In this document: positions 34,109 through 42,674 of the stretch, piece after piece | How positions within the stretch are numbered: the stretch's first letter is position 1 | Layout: each line of letters starts with the position of its first letter | Source: Rhodoplanes sp046000175 | Lineage (GTDB): Bacteria > Pseudomonadota > Alphaproteobacteria > Rhizobiales > Xanthobacteraceae | DNA length: 64,000 nt | Direction: 5' to 3' | NCBI RefSeq assembly: GCF_046000175.1 | Contig: NZ_JBEOMB010000061.1 | Location: 1 to 64,000 of the forward strand | Position numbers and translations under genes: made by a program | Notes under the pieces: generated by a model | The model's input: only the letters and a program-made list of their open reading frames with translations | Told to the model about the DNA's origin: nothing | The model's database searches: none

Positions 34109-35335
34109 TCACCCGGCGGCGACCGGCTTCCGTCCGCCCAGGACGGTGAGGATCGACAGCAGGCAGGCGCCGGCGACCACCAGGAACACGCCGCCCGGCC
34201 GGCCGTGGTCCATCAGGAGCCCGAACAGCAGCGGCCCGAGCACGCCGGCGAGGTTGAACCCGGTCGTCACGAAGCCGAACACCTTGCCGAAGGCGCCCGG
34301 CGGCGTCACGGCGCGGACGATCATGTCGCGGGCCGGCATGGTCATGCCGCCGGCGAGGCCGGCGAGGCCGAGCAGCAGCACGGCCGCGACGGTCCCGACC
34401 GTGCCGATCCCCAGCGCCACCGTGCAGGCGGCGACCACCAGCATGCCGGCGATGGTGAGCCCGGCCGGGCTGATCCGGCCGACCGGCAGGCCGCCGAGCA
34501 GGACTCCGATCGCCGAGGCGAGCAGATAGGCGGTCAGCGCCAGGCTGGCGGCGGCGAGCGGCAATCCATGTGCGGCCACCAGGGCGACCGCCGAATAGGT
34601 CTGCAGCCCGAGCTGGAACACGGCGAACAGCGCGAAGAACACGAAGTTCAGCAGGATCACGGGCGAGGTGAGCAGCCGCACCGAGCCGCTCGCCTCGGCG
34701 GCGGTGCCCCGGGCGGCGGTCGGGCGCGGCGTCACCGGCAGGATGGAGCGGCCGGCGAGCGCGAGCCAGGCGGCGAGCGCGAGGCCGGGCAGGGCGGAGG
34801 CCACGAAGGCGCCGCGCCAGCCGATCTGGCTGTCGAGAAACAGCATCAGGGGCGGGGCGACGGCGCCGCCCATCATGCCGGCGAAGGTGTGGATCGAGTA
34901 GGCGCGGCCGATCCGCTCCGGCGCGATGCGCTCGGACAGCGCCGCGTAGTCGGCCGGGTGATAGACGGCGTTGGCGAGGCCGCCGAGCCCGAACAGCACG
35001 ACGAAGAGCCAGAACGAGGAGACGAGCCCGGCGCCGGCGAGCGCGAGCCCGCCGAGCGCGAGGCCGGCGACCAGCACGCGCCGCGCCCCGATGCGGTCGG
35101 CGAGCACGCCGGCCGGCGTCTGGCCGGCCGCGCAGGCGACGTTGAAGACGACCAGCGCGAGGCCGAGCTCGGTGTAGGAGACCGCGAAGCTCGCCCGCAC
35201 CATCTCGAACACGGGGGGCAGCGCGAGGATATAGTAGTGCGAGACGAAGTGCGCCGCGCTCACCGCCATGACGACGCGCATGTCGGCCGCCCGCCCGTCG
35301 GCGGCGGCATCGAGCGGCGGGCGGCTCTCGGTCAT
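34109..35335 (-). CDS. MFS transporter
   Basis: This 408-residue major facilitator has 12 predicted membrane helices. The loop 2-3 motif is GVLADRIGARRVLVAG, and YHPADYAALSERIAPERIGRAYS between helices 4 and 5 is typical of the Fsr/fosmidomycin-resistance-like and YfcJ-like subgroups (FVSHYYILALPPVF at the start is a strong hallmark). It would export or import a small molecule by H+ antiport or symport. The ATG at 35335 is directly before the first conserved block. It is followed upstream by a repeat block and then the CoxL-like gene on the same strand, so cotranscription is doubtful. Confidence 0.87.
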   Translation of the reverse strand: MTESRPPLDAAADGRAADMRVVMAVSAAHFVSHYYILALPPVFEMVRASFAVSYTELGLALVVFNVACAAGQTPAGVLADRIGARRVLVAGLALGGLALAGAGLVSSFWLFVVLFGLGGLANAVYHPADYAALSERIAPERIGRAYSIHTFAGMMGGAVAPPLMLFLDSQIGWRGAFVASALPGLALAAWLALAGRSILPVTPRPTAARGTAAEASGSVRLLTSPVILLNFVFFALFAVFQLGLQTYSAVALVAAHGLPLAAASLALTAYLLASAIGVLLGGLPVGRISPAGLTIAGMLVVAACTVALGIGTVGTVAAVLLLGLAGLAGGMTMPARDMIVRAVTPPGAFGKVFGFVTTGFNLAGVLGPLLFGLLMDHGRPGGVFLVVAGACLLSILTVLGGRKPVAAG

Positions 35336-35363
35336 CGCGGGGCCTCCGAAGGCGGTCCTTGTT

Positions 35364-35516
35364 ACCTCTCCCCGCGTGCGGGGAGAGGTCGACATTGGCG
35401 CATCCAGCGCGGATGTCGGGCGAGGGGGCGTCTCCGCGAGTCCGTGCTCTACGGAAGCCCTCATCCGACTCGCCTCCTCGAGGCGAGCCACCTTCTCCCC
35501 GCGTGCGGGGAGAAGG
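35364..35516. repeat. CCTCTCCCC...GGGGAGAGG intergenic repeat, copy 2
   Basis: The block begins ACCTCTCCCCGCGTGCGGGG and ends TTCTCCCCGCGTGCGGGGAG, with GGATGTCGGGCGAGGGGGCG between them. It is the same family as at 12304-12450 and 63866-64000. It fills the gap between two minus-strand genes. Confidence 0.85.
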
Positions 35517-35551
35517 AAGAGAGCGCGTCGTCAGCGACACCCCGGGTCACG

Positions 35552-37942
35552 TCACCCCGCCGCGCCGGCGCCGTGCATCAGCCGCCACAGCTTTTCGGAC
35601 GTCAGCGGCATGTCGACGTGGCGGACGCCGTGCTCGGCGAGCGCGTCGATCGCCGCGTTCATCACGGCGACGAGCCCGCCGGCGCAGCCGGCCTCGCCGC
35701 AGCCCTTGACCCCGAGCGGGTTCGTCGTTGCCGGTACGCCGTGATAGCCGGTGTCGATCGGCGGCACGTCGCTGGCATGGGGAAGGGCGTAGTCGGTCAA
35801 CGAGCCGGTGATCAGCTGGCCGTCGGCGTCGTAGACGACGCGCTCGAACAGCGCCTGGCCGATCCCCTGGACGACGCCGCCATGGATCTGGCCGTCGACG
35901 ATCAGCGGGTTGATCACCGTGCCGAAGTCGTTGATCGAGAGATAGCGCACGACCTCGGGCACGCCGGTGTCGATGTCGATCTCCACCTCGGCGACATGGC
36001 AGCCGTTCGGGAAGGTCGACGGCGCCCCCGGGCTAACCAGCGCGACGTCGAGCTTTTGCGGAACACCCTCAGGGAGTTCGACGCCGTCGTTGAGACGCTG
36101 CGCGATCTCCAGGAGGCCGACGCCCATGTCGGTGCCGGCGACCGTGAAGCGGCCGCCATAGAACTCGATGTCGGCGACGCCGGCCTCCAGCAGCGCCGCC
36201 GCGATGGCGCGGCCCTGCTCGATCACCCGGCCGCAGGCCTCGACCGCCGCCGTGCCGCTCGCCGCCGAGGAGCGCGAGCCGCCGGTGCCGCCGCCGGCGA
36301 TCAGCGCGTCGCTGTCGCCCTGGCGCAGCCGGATGCGCTCGAACGGGATGCCGAGCTTCTCGGCGATCACCTGGGCGAAGGGCGCGGCATGGCCCTGGCC
36401 GTAGTCGAGCGTGCCGGTCGTGAACGTCACGGTGCCGTCGGCCTCGAAGCCGAGGCCGCCCATCTCCGGGCTCGCCGGTGCCGTCACCTCGAGATAGCTG
36501 CCGATCCCGAAGCCGCGCAGTTTTCCGCGGTCCCGGCTCGCCTGCTTGCGGGCCTCGAACCCGGCGACATCGCCGGCGGCGAGCGCCCGCTCGAAGATCG
36601 CCGGGAAGTCACCCGAGTCGTAGGTCAGCGCCGAGGCGGCCGCGTAGGGGATCTCCTCCGGCTGGATGTGGTTGCGCCTGCGCAGCGTCAGCCGGTCGAT
36701 GCCGGTCTGCAGGGCGGCGGCGTCGATCAGCCGCTCCATGATGTAGTTGCCTTCCGGGCGGCCGGCGCCCCGATAGGCACCGATCGGCGTCGTGTTGGTG
36801 AACACGCACAGGGTGCGCACCTCGATGAGCGGCGTGCGGTAGACGCTGGCGACGTTCTTGAGCGCGTTGACGGTCGGCGGCATCGGCGCGACGAGGCCGA
36901 GATAGGCGCCCATGTCGGCGTGGCCGGTGAGACGCAGCGCCAGGAACCGCCCCTCGCCGTCGAGCGCCAACTCGGCGGTGCGCTCCTGGTCGCGGCCGTG
37001 GGTGTCGGACAGGAAGCTCGCGCTGCGGTCCTCGGTCCACTTCACCGGCCGGCCGAGCGCCCGGGCGGCGTGCAGCACGCAGGCATATTCCGGGAACGCC
37101 GCCGCCTTCATGCCGAACGAGCCGCCGACATGGCCGGTGAGGATGTGAACCTTGTCGACCGGCACCTGCATCAGGTCGGCGATCTGGCCGCGCATGCCGA
37201 AGGCGCCCTGGCAGCCGAGATGCAGGGTGAAGCGGCCGCTCGCCGGGTCGAAGTCGGCGACCGCGGCGCGCGGCTCGAGCGGCACCACGACGACGCGGCT
37301 GACCGTGAGGTCGAGCCGCACCACATGGGTGGCGGTCGCGAAGGCTGCCGCGACCTCCTCGCTGTCGCCGGTGCGCCAGTCGAGCGCGATGTTGCGCGGC
37401 GCTTCCGCGTAGAGCTGCGGCGCGTCTTCCGCGATCGCCGCCGCCGTGGTGGTGACGGCCGGCAGCGGCTCGATGTCGAGCGCCACGGCCTCGGCGGCGT
37501 CGCGGGCCTGCGCGAGCGTCTCGGCGATCACCACGGCCACCGGATCGCCGACGAAGCGCACCCGGTCGGTCGCGAGCGGCGGGCGCGGCGGCTTCGCCAA
37601 GGGCGTGCCGTCGTGGCTCTTCAGCGGCGTGACGCATTTCAACGTGCCGCAGCCGGCGAGATCCGCGGCCGTGTAGACGGCCAGCACGCCCGGCATTTTT
37701 CGCGCGGCGTCCGTGTCTATCTCGCGGATGTTGCCGTGTGGATGCGGGCTGCGCACCATCACGGCATAGGCCTGGCCGGGGAGCGCGATGTCGTCGGTGT
37801 AGCGGCCCTGGCCGCGCACCAGGACCGGATCCTCGGTGCGCGGGACGGGCTGGCCGACCGCGAAGCGGGCGTCGGACCAATGGGGCAGCGAGTCGGGCAT
37901 GGGCTTGCGCGACCCTGCGAGACGGGCGTCGGGAGAGGTCAT
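35552..37942 (-). CDS. xanthine dehydrogenase/aerobic CO dehydrogenase family molybdopterin subunit (form II CoxL-like)
   Basis: This 796-residue large subunit binds the molybdopterin cytosine dinucleotide cofactor. The a/b hammerhead is at 30-150 (GQGRYTDDIALPGQAYAVMV), with GHVGGSFGMKAAAFPEYACV and the active-site loop GAYRGAGRPEGNY at 388-400. That loop is the AYRGAGR form (form II), not the AYRCSFR of genuine CO dehydrogenase, so CO oxidation is unlikely. The usual GVGEAGTIG end motif is GCGEAGCAGG here. No CoxM (FAD) or CoxS (2Fe-2S) gene is adjacent, so electron-transfer partners must be encoded elsewhere. The substrate is probably an aromatic or N-heterocyclic compound or an aldehyde. 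The ATG at 37942 is chosen; 37900 is possible. Confidence 0.88.
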   Translation of the reverse strand: MTSPDARLAGSRKPMPDSLPHWSDARFAVGQPVPRTEDPVLVRGQGRYTDDIALPGQAYAVMVRSPHPHGNIREIDTDAARKMPGVLAVYTAADLAGCGTLKCVTPLKSHDGTPLAKPPRPPLATDRVRFVGDPVAVVIAETLAQARDAAEAVALDIEPLPAVTTTAAAIAEDAPQLYAEAPRNIALDWRTGDSEEVAAAFATATHVVRLDLTVSRVVVVPLEPRAAVADFDPASGRFTLHLGCQGAFGMRGQIADLMQVPVDKVHILTGHVGGSFGMKAAAFPEYACVLHAARALGRPVKWTEDRSASFLSDTHGRDQERTAELALDGEGRFLALRLTGHADMGAYLGLVAPMPPTVNALKNVASVYRTPLIEVRTLCVFTNTTPIGAYRGAGRPEGNYIMERLIDAAALQTGIDRLTLRRRNHIQPEEIPYAAASALTYDSGDFPAIFERALAAGDVAGFEARKQASRDRGKLRGFGIGSYLEVTAPASPEMGGLGFEADGTVTFTTGTLDYGQGHAAPFAQVIAEKLGIPFERIRLRQGDSDALIAGGGTGGSRSSAASGTAAVEACGRVIEQGRAIAAALLEAGVADIEFYGGRFTVAGTDMGVGLLEIAQRLNDGVELPEGVPQKLDVALVSPGAPSTFPNGCHVAEVEIDIDTGVPEVVRYLSINDFGTVINPLIVDGQIHGGVVQGIGQALFERVVYDADGQLITGSLTDYALPHASDVPPIDTGYHGVPATTNPLGVKGCGEAGCAGGLVAVMNAAIDALAEHGVRHVDMPLTSEKLWRLMHGAGAAG

Positions 37943-38183
37943 CGGTGTCCAGGAGCCGGGGGCATGGGATGCGGCAGACTTAGACCATCCGGGCGCCCTG
38001 GACAAACCGCGACAAAGGAGTGTCTCGCAGTTCATTGCTTCGCCAAAAATCGCAACGCAGCAAATGCGTCGTCACACTGTGGCAATTGCGTCGACCGGAA
38101 GGCCTGTTACACTTCGAGTCGACGAAACAACACATCGTGATGACGCTCGGCGCCTGTGACGGCGGCCGGCGCGAAGGCGATTG

Positions 38184-39290
38184 ATGGATCAAGAGGCCCC
38201 CACCACCGGCCTCCTCGGACCGCCGCGGTCGGGGAGGGAGGGGGCGCCCGAGCGCCCCGAACCGGGCTGGCCGACTGCGGCCGGCACGGCGCCGACGCCT
38301 CGGCCGGCCCCCGGGACATGGCCGACCTATGCGGCGCTCGACCTCGGCACCAACAACTGTCGGTTGCTGGTGGCGCGGCCGACCGGCTCGGCGTTCCGGG
38401 TGGTCGACGCCTTCTCGCGCATCATCAGGCTCGGCGAGGGCGTCTCGCTCACCGGGCGGATCGGCGACGCCGCGATCGCGCGCGCCGTCGACGCGCTCGC
38501 GGTGTGCCGCGACAAGATGCGGGCTCGCGGCGTCACCCGCGCCCGGCTGATCGCCACCGAGGCGTGCCGGGCGGCCAAGAACGGCGCCGAGTTCCAGGCC
38601 CGCATCAGCGAGCTGGTCGGGCTCGATTTGGAGATCGTCGACCAGCGCACCGAGGCCGAGCTGGCCGCCACCGGCTGCACGCCGCTGATGGACCCGGACG
38701 CGCGCGGCGCCATCCTGTTCGACATCGGCGGCGGCTCCTCGGAGCTGGTCCGGCTCGGGCGCTCCGAGCCGGCCGGGCGTGGCCCGCCCAAGCCGGTGAT
38801 CCAGGGCTGGGTGTCGCTGCCGATCGGCGTCGTCACGCTGGCCGAGCGGTTCGGCGGCGTCACGGTCGACCGCGCGACCTTCGACGCCATGGTGGCCGAC
38901 GTGTCGGTCGCGCTCGTGAGCTTCGCCAAGGCGCATGCGCGCGACCTCGGCGGCATGCATCTGCTCGGCACGTCGGGCACGGTGACGACCATCGCGGGCG
39001 TGCATCTCGATCTGCCGCGCTACGACCGCCGCCGGGTCGACGGCTGCTGGCTGCGCGGCCACGAGATCGCCGCCGTGATCGACCGGCTGATGACCATGAG
39101 CTACCGCCAGCGCGTGGCGAACCCCTGCATCGGCGCCGAGCGGGCCGACCTGGTGCTGGCCGGCTGCGCCATCCTGGAGGCGATCCGCCGCGCCTTCCCG
39201 TGCCCCCGCCTGCGCGTCGCCGACCGCGGCCTGCGCGAGGGCATTCTCGTGAAGATGATGCGGGCCGACGGGGTGTGGGCGCAGGGGTGA
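38184..39290 (+). CDS. Ppx/GppA family phosphatase
   Basis: This 368-residue protein of the ASKHA fold hydrolyses polyphosphate ends or pppGpp. An unconserved Pro-rich N-terminus of about 47 residues precedes AALDLGTNNCRLLVARP. Further motifs are IATEACRAAKNG, FDIGGGSSELV, the phosphate-binding LGTSGTVTTIAG and GAERADLVLAGCAILEAI. It lacks the C-terminal HD-like extension of the long enterobacterial Ppx and matches the short alphaproteobacterial type. rlmE follows on the same strand, about 270 bases away, an arrangement also common in relatives. ppk2 at 49956 deals with the same polymer. Confidence 0.92.
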   Translation: MDQEAPTTGLLGPPRSGREGAPERPEPGWPTAAGTAPTPRPAPGTWPTYAALDLGTNNCRLLVARPTGSAFRVVDAFSRIIRLGEGVSLTGRIGDAAIARAVDALAVCRDKMRARGVTRARLIATEACRAAKNGAEFQARISELVGLDLEIVDQRTEAELAATGCTPLMDPDARGAILFDIGGGSSELVRLGRSEPAGRGPPKPVIQGWVSLPIGVVTLAERFGGVTVDRATFDAMVADVSVALVSFAKAHARDLGGMHLLGTSGTVTTIAGVHLDLPRYDRRRVDGCWLRGHEIAAVIDRLMTMSYRQRVANPCIGAERADLVLAGCAILEAIRRAFPCPRLRVADRGLREGILVKMMRADGVWAQG

Positions 39291-39351
39291 TTGCGCTTTG
39301 CGCACGCCCGGACGCGACGTATGAAGCGGCTCCCGGTTCCTCGGCCGTGTG

Positions 39352-39502
39352 CCCCGGACAAGACGCATCGGGTCGAAGACCTGATGCGTCGCAGAGCCGG
39401 GGCCCAGGGGCGGCTCGGCAAGGGGCCTCGGACCGCCTCGTCCAACCGCCCTGGGTCCCGGGTCACGGCGCGGAGCGCCGCGCCCGGGACACGAGGTTCT
39501 TT
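39352..39502. repeat. GTGTCCCGGGCGCGG / CCCTGGGCCCCGGCTCTGC repeat, copy 2
   Basis: This is the inverse orientation of the block at 25713-25876: CCCCGGACAAGACGCATCG, GATGCGTCGCAGAGCCGGGG, CCCTGGGTCCCGGGTCACGG and CGCCCGGGACACGAGG. It separates the Ppx/GppA and rlmE genes. Confidence 0.75.
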
Positions 39503-39559
39503 CCGGCGCAGGCGTTTCGGACGTCAGGCGCGCGCCATCGACGTCGAGATCAACGCCCC

Positions 39560-40249
39560 ATGACCACCAACGACCGCAACCGGCCCCTGAAAGTCCAGGT
39601 CAAGAAGAAGAAGAGCCGCACGCTCGCGCAAAAGCTCTGGCTCGATCGCCAGCTCAACGACCCCTATGTGGCGCGGGCGAAGCGCGAGGGTTTTCGCTCG
39701 CGCGCCGCCTACAAGCTGATCGAGCTCGACGACCGCTTCAAGCTGTTCCGGCCGGGCGGCCGCGTCGTCGACCTCGGGGCGGCGCCGGGCGGCTGGAGCC
39801 AGGTGGCGGCCAAGCGCGTCGGCGCCGAGAGCGGCAAGGGCCGGGTGGTCGGCATCGACATCCTCGACATGCCGCCGATCGTCGGCGTCGACCTCCTGCA
39901 TCTCGACTTCCTGGCCGACACCGCGCCCGCCAAGCTGAAGGCCCTGCTCGGCGGCCCGGCCGACGTGGTGCTCTCCGACATGGCCGCCAACGCCACCGGC
40001 CATCGCCAGACCGACCACTTGAAAATCATGGCGCTGGCCGAGGCCGCCGCCCTGTTCGCCCGCGAAGTCCTGAGCCCCGGCGGCTCCTTCCTCTGCAAGG
40101 TCCTTCGCGGGGGCACGGAGGGTGATCTCCTGGCCGACCTCAAGCGCGACTTCGCCAAGGTCAAGCACGTAAAACCCGCCGCCAGCCGAGCCGACTCGGC
40201 CGAGCTCTACGTGCTGGCGATGGGGTTCCGGCAGGTTTCCGACGAGTAG
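39560..40249 (+). CDS. rlmE: 23S rRNA (uridine-2552-2'-O)-methyltransferase RlmE (FtsJ)
   Basis: This 229-residue SAM-dependent enzyme methylates U2552 in the A-loop of 23S rRNA during late 50S assembly. The catalytic tetrad is complete: Lys52 (RAAYKLIELD), Asp140 (VVLSDMAANATG), Lys180 (GGSFLCKVLRGG) and Glu215 (SRADSAELYV). The SAM loop is VVDLGAAPGGWSQVA at 69-83. A basic N-terminus (KVQVKKKKSRTLAQK) fits rRNA binding. The ATG at 39560 starts the conserved region; longer upstream frames run through a repeat and are not coding. Confidence 0.96.
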   Translation: MTTNDRNRPLKVQVKKKKSRTLAQKLWLDRQLNDPYVARAKREGFRSRAAYKLIELDDRFKLFRPGGRVVDLGAAPGGWSQVAAKRVGAESGKGRVVGIDILDMPPIVGVDLLHLDFLADTAPAKLKALLGGPADVVLSDMAANATGHRQTDHLKIMALAEAAALFAREVLSPGGSFLCKVLRGGTEGDLLADLKRDFAKVKHVKPAASRADSAELYVLAMGFRQVSDE

Positions 40250-40384
40250 GGTGGGCAAAGGCGCGCCGAAGGCGCGCCGTGCCCACGCGGTCGGAGCCGG
40301 CGAGGGTGGACGGCGTGGGCACGCCGCTGCGCGGCTTTGCCAACCTCCGCCTGCTGTTACTGGAGCGTCGTGTTATTTGATTGT
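40250..40384. repeat. GTAGGGTGGGCAAAG / GCCCAC repeat between convergent genes
   Basis: GTAGGGTGGGCAAAGGCGCG is followed by GGCGCGCCGTGCCCACGCGG, and then CGTGGGCACGCCGCTGCGCG and GGCTTTGCCAACC. It matches the shorter element at 6692-6725. It lies between rlmE and the convergent HEPN gene and marks the change from GC-rich to AT-rich DNA. Confidence 0.65.
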
Positions 40385-41236
40385 TCAGATTGGCGGTAAA
40401 ACACGATAGTAAATGTCGAGTAAGTCATCTATGCCGCCGTGTAAACGATGCCAAGTTTCCTTCGATCTTAGTTGGAACCTGACAATCATTTGGATTCCGA
40501 CATGTTTAGGCTCGATCGCGATGGTTGCAACTTTTCCGCTGCCGCGGTCGTCATTGAATGAAATCCATTCTATGGTAAAATCAGAAAAGCTCTCGTCTAC
40601 CTCGACCTCAATTATAAGCCGGTCTCCGATGTAAACATCTCCTTTGCCGCCGGTCCGGCAATCGATGAAGTGACCATGTTCATTTTCGATATCCAAACTA
40701 AAATCGTTTCCTTTGTTGTCGATTAGACGGATGAATCTTGGAACGTTAAATATCTGCTCCATCTTGCGTTCCCGAAAATGTGCCTTTAGTGAATCGATGA
40801 CATCGTTTGAATAGCAAGTACACTGCTCAAGGCAGCGCTGGCTACAGATTCCGCCGTGGGCGAGTTGGTCGCGGTGCGACTTTAACCGCGATAGATAAGT
40901 GCGAGCTTCGGCTGATCCGTTGGGAAAGGCGGCGCTGAGGGCTTGCCGAAAATACTCCGGAAATAGGCGTGGATGCAGCACGATGTCGATAGCATCATTG
41001 AAGGTTATTGCGTCCAGTGGCCGTTTGAAGCGGCTCGGCTCAGCCGTCTGCCTTTTTGTAGCGTGATCCCGAATTCTCGCCGGAATTATGGTTTGCTGAT
41101 CGGCGGAGTACGCCGCATTCCAATAATCCTGCCCAAACGCCTTTGTTAGTTCGTGGTTTATGGTTCGGCGAAGCCAAATCTCCACCGCATCCAAGTGCAG
41201 CCGAGCCAACTCACGCCGTTCTTGCTCATTATGCAT
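40385..41236 (-). CDS. AT-rich HEPN-domain protein (Swt1-like HEPN), candidate RNase or defence gene
   Basis: This 283-residue protein is clearly less GC-rich than every neighbour and uses A/T third positions freely, a sign of recent transfer. Residues 1-150 resemble a Swt1-type HEPN domain: EIWLRRTINHELTKAFGQDY is followed by an internal helix and then LKSHRDQLAHGG, where Arg122-x4-His127 is the Rx4-6H RNase motif. Directly after come four clustered Cys (CSQRCLEQCTC, 131-141), which may bind zinc. Residues 165-265 look like a beta-rich sandwich. HEPN RNases act in toxin-antitoxin and phage-defence systems; no antitoxin is adjacent. ATG 41236 has GGAAG upstream. Function is inferred from the motif. 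Confidence 0.72.
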   Translation of the reverse strand: MHNEQERRELARLHLDAVEIWLRRTINHELTKAFGQDYWNAAYSADQQTIIPARIRDHATKRQTAEPSRFKRPLDAITFNDAIDIVLHPRLFPEYFRQALSAAFPNGSAEARTYLSRLKSHRDQLAHGGICSQRCLEQCTCYSNDVIDSLKAHFRERKMEQIFNVPRFIRLIDNKGNDFSLDIENEHGHFIDCRTGGKGDVYIGDRLIIEVEVDESFSDFTIEWISFNDDRGSGKVATIAIEPKHVGIQMIVRFQLRSKETWHRLHGGIDDLLDIYYRVLPPI

Positions 41237-41663
41237 GGACGCTTCCACGGGGAACTGCTCAACCCTCGGCGAGCCTCGAAACGATTTCGTTTCAGGAGTG
41301 CCTGAGCAAGCGTAGCCCGGATCGTCGGAGGGCGGAATAGGGGAGCGTATTCCGCCGGCTCGGCATCGCGGCCGGCGCAGAGTTTCGGCGCAATACGCTT
41401 CGCTATTGCGCCCTACGGTCTCCCCGGCGTCGCACAATCGTATTGACTCACCCCCTCATGGTGAGGAGCGGCCACCCGGGTCCGCGCTACGCGCGGCCCG
41501 AGTGTAAACTCCGGCCGCGTCTCGAACCATGTGGCCCCCGACGCGGAGGCCGCCCCCGCCCTTCGAGACGGCTGCTTCGCAGCCTCCTCAGGACGAGGGC
41601 GGCGAGACGCTGTGCGCGAAAGGACGAGGGCGGAGAGAGGCCGCGCGCGATCGCGTGCCGGCC
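41237..41663. repeat. two repeat blocks between the HEPN gene and the transporter remnant
   Basis: Block one (about 41311-41413) reads GTAGCCCGGATCGTCGGAGG, then GGAGCGTATTCCGCCGGCTC and CAATACGCTTCGCTATTGCG, a hairpin-rich interspersed element. Block two (about 41449-41610) begins CACCCCCTCATGGTGAGGAG and continues with CTCGAACCATGTGGCCCCCG, CCTTCGAGACGGCTGCTTCG and CCTCCTCAGGACGAGGG. An inverted copy of block two is at 46441-46575. No gene is supported. Confidence 0.75.
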
Positions 41664-41819
41664 TCACTTGCCCCGCGCCATCTCGGCCCCGGCGTCCTTC
41701 GGCATCAGCGCGAACAGGAGCGTCGCCGAGGCGGAGAGGAGGGCGATGGTCACGAAGGCCGGCGGGAAGGTCGCGGCGGACAGCGCCGCGTCGCCGCGCA
41801 GCGCCATCGCGGTCTCCGG
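41664..41819 (-). pseudogene. duplicated 3' fragment of the MFS transporter gene at 44957
   Basis: About 155 bases repeat, in the same orientation, the last 49 codons and stop of the MFS gene at 44957-46345. The fragment codes TAMALRGDAALSAATFPPAF...AGAEMARGK, and 46 of 49 residues match the intact gene (differences V/M, R/Q and G/R). Homology stops abruptly at about 41819 inside the gene, and no start or upstream part remains. It is a remnant of duplication or recombination and not expected to be functional. Confidence 0.85.
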
Positions 41820-41871
41820 ATGGCGCCGAACAGCCTCGCCGCCGTGCTCCGACGATCCAGACGACGCCCGC

Positions 41872-42585
41872 TCAACTGCGCCCATCGTAGGCGCAGCGGA
41901 AGCCGACATACACGGCGTAGAAGCTCGCGGCCTTCCATTGTGCGGCCTCGGCGCGCGCCTGCGCGGGGCCATACCACCAGGACCCCCCGGCGGTCAGCGC
42001 CTCGTCGCCGCGGCGGTCGGCGATCCATTCCCAGACATTGGCCCCCATGTCGTACAGGCCGTTGACGCCGCTCTTGGTGCTGCCGACCGTCAGATGGCCG
42101 CGGCGGTTGGTGTTCATGCCGTCTGGTTCGTCGCCGACGGGGTAGGGGTAGGTGCGTCCCTTGACGAATCCGTCGGCCGGCTGGTCGCGCTGCTCGGTGT
42201 AGGCGGCGGAGCGCCATTCCGCCATCGTCGGAAGCCGCCCGCCGACATGGGCGCAGTAGCGCGCGGCCTCGTGCCAGCTCACGTGGACCGCCGGCTCCTC
42301 GTCGCTCCCCGGTTGGCCTTGGGGCCGCGCGTAGGTCCAGCCGGTCCGTCGCGTCCAGCCGCCGGCGAACTCGAAGCCGCCGCCCTCCCGTTCGGCCGCC
42401 GTTCTCAGGCCGGTGGCGTCGGCAAAGGCGCGGAACTGCCGGATCGTCACCTCGGTGCGGTCGAGCGCGAAGGATCCGATGCGGACGCGGCCCGAAGCCT
42501 GCGCCAGCCCGTCCGACGGGATCGCGGCGCAAGCGACAAAGAGCGACACGCAAATCACTGACGGGCCGGGCGATTGTCTGATCAT
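41872..42585 (-). CDS. SUMF1/FGE-sulfatase-domain secreted protein lacking the FGE cysteines
   Basis: This 237-residue protein has a signal peptide (ICVSLFVACAAIPSDGLAQ) and a formylglycine-generating-enzyme-type fold: FALDRTEVTIRQFRAFADAT, EPAVHVSWHEAARYCAHVGGRLPTMAEW, NGLYDMGANVWEWIADR and GGSWWYGPAQAR, ending YVGFRCAY. True FGE enzymes carry two active-site Cys five residues apart before the last strand; here the segment AEAAQWKAASFYAVYVGF has none, and only Cys111 and Cys231 exist in the mature part. It is therefore probably not a sulfatase activator but a binding or scaffold member. It lies upstream of the transporter remnant and downstream of the aldo/keto reductase on the same strand (89-base gap). 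Confidence 0.85.
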   Translation of the reverse strand: MIRQSPGPSVICVSLFVACAAIPSDGLAQASGRVRIGSFALDRTEVTIRQFRAFADATGLRTAAEREGGGFEFAGGWTRRTGWTYARPQGQPGSDEEPAVHVSWHEAARYCAHVGGRLPTMAEWRSAAYTEQRDQPADGFVKGRTYPYPVGDEPDGMNTNRRGHLTVGSTKSGVNGLYDMGANVWEWIADRRGDEALTAGGSWWYGPAQARAEAAQWKAASFYAVYVGFRCAYDGRS

Positions 42586-42674
42586 GGCGAGCCGTTATCG
42601 TGACGGGTCGAAGGGAGCGGGGCGGCGCGCGTCGCGGCAGACGGCGCACGCGCCGCCCCGGCGGTTTTGGTTGC

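Noticed and set aside
35552..37942. Aerobic carbon monoxide dehydrogenase
   Set aside because: The active-site loop is AYRGAGR and not AYRCSFR, and the medium and small subunits are absent.
34205..38140. Plus-strand open frame of over 1300 codons opposite the MFS and CoxL genes
   Set aside because: It crosses two genes and a repeat block, has no domain or ribosome site and shows shadow-like composition.
41872..42585. Sulfatase-activating formylglycine-generating enzyme
   Set aside because: The fold matches but both catalytic Cys are absent and no sulfatase gene is nearby.
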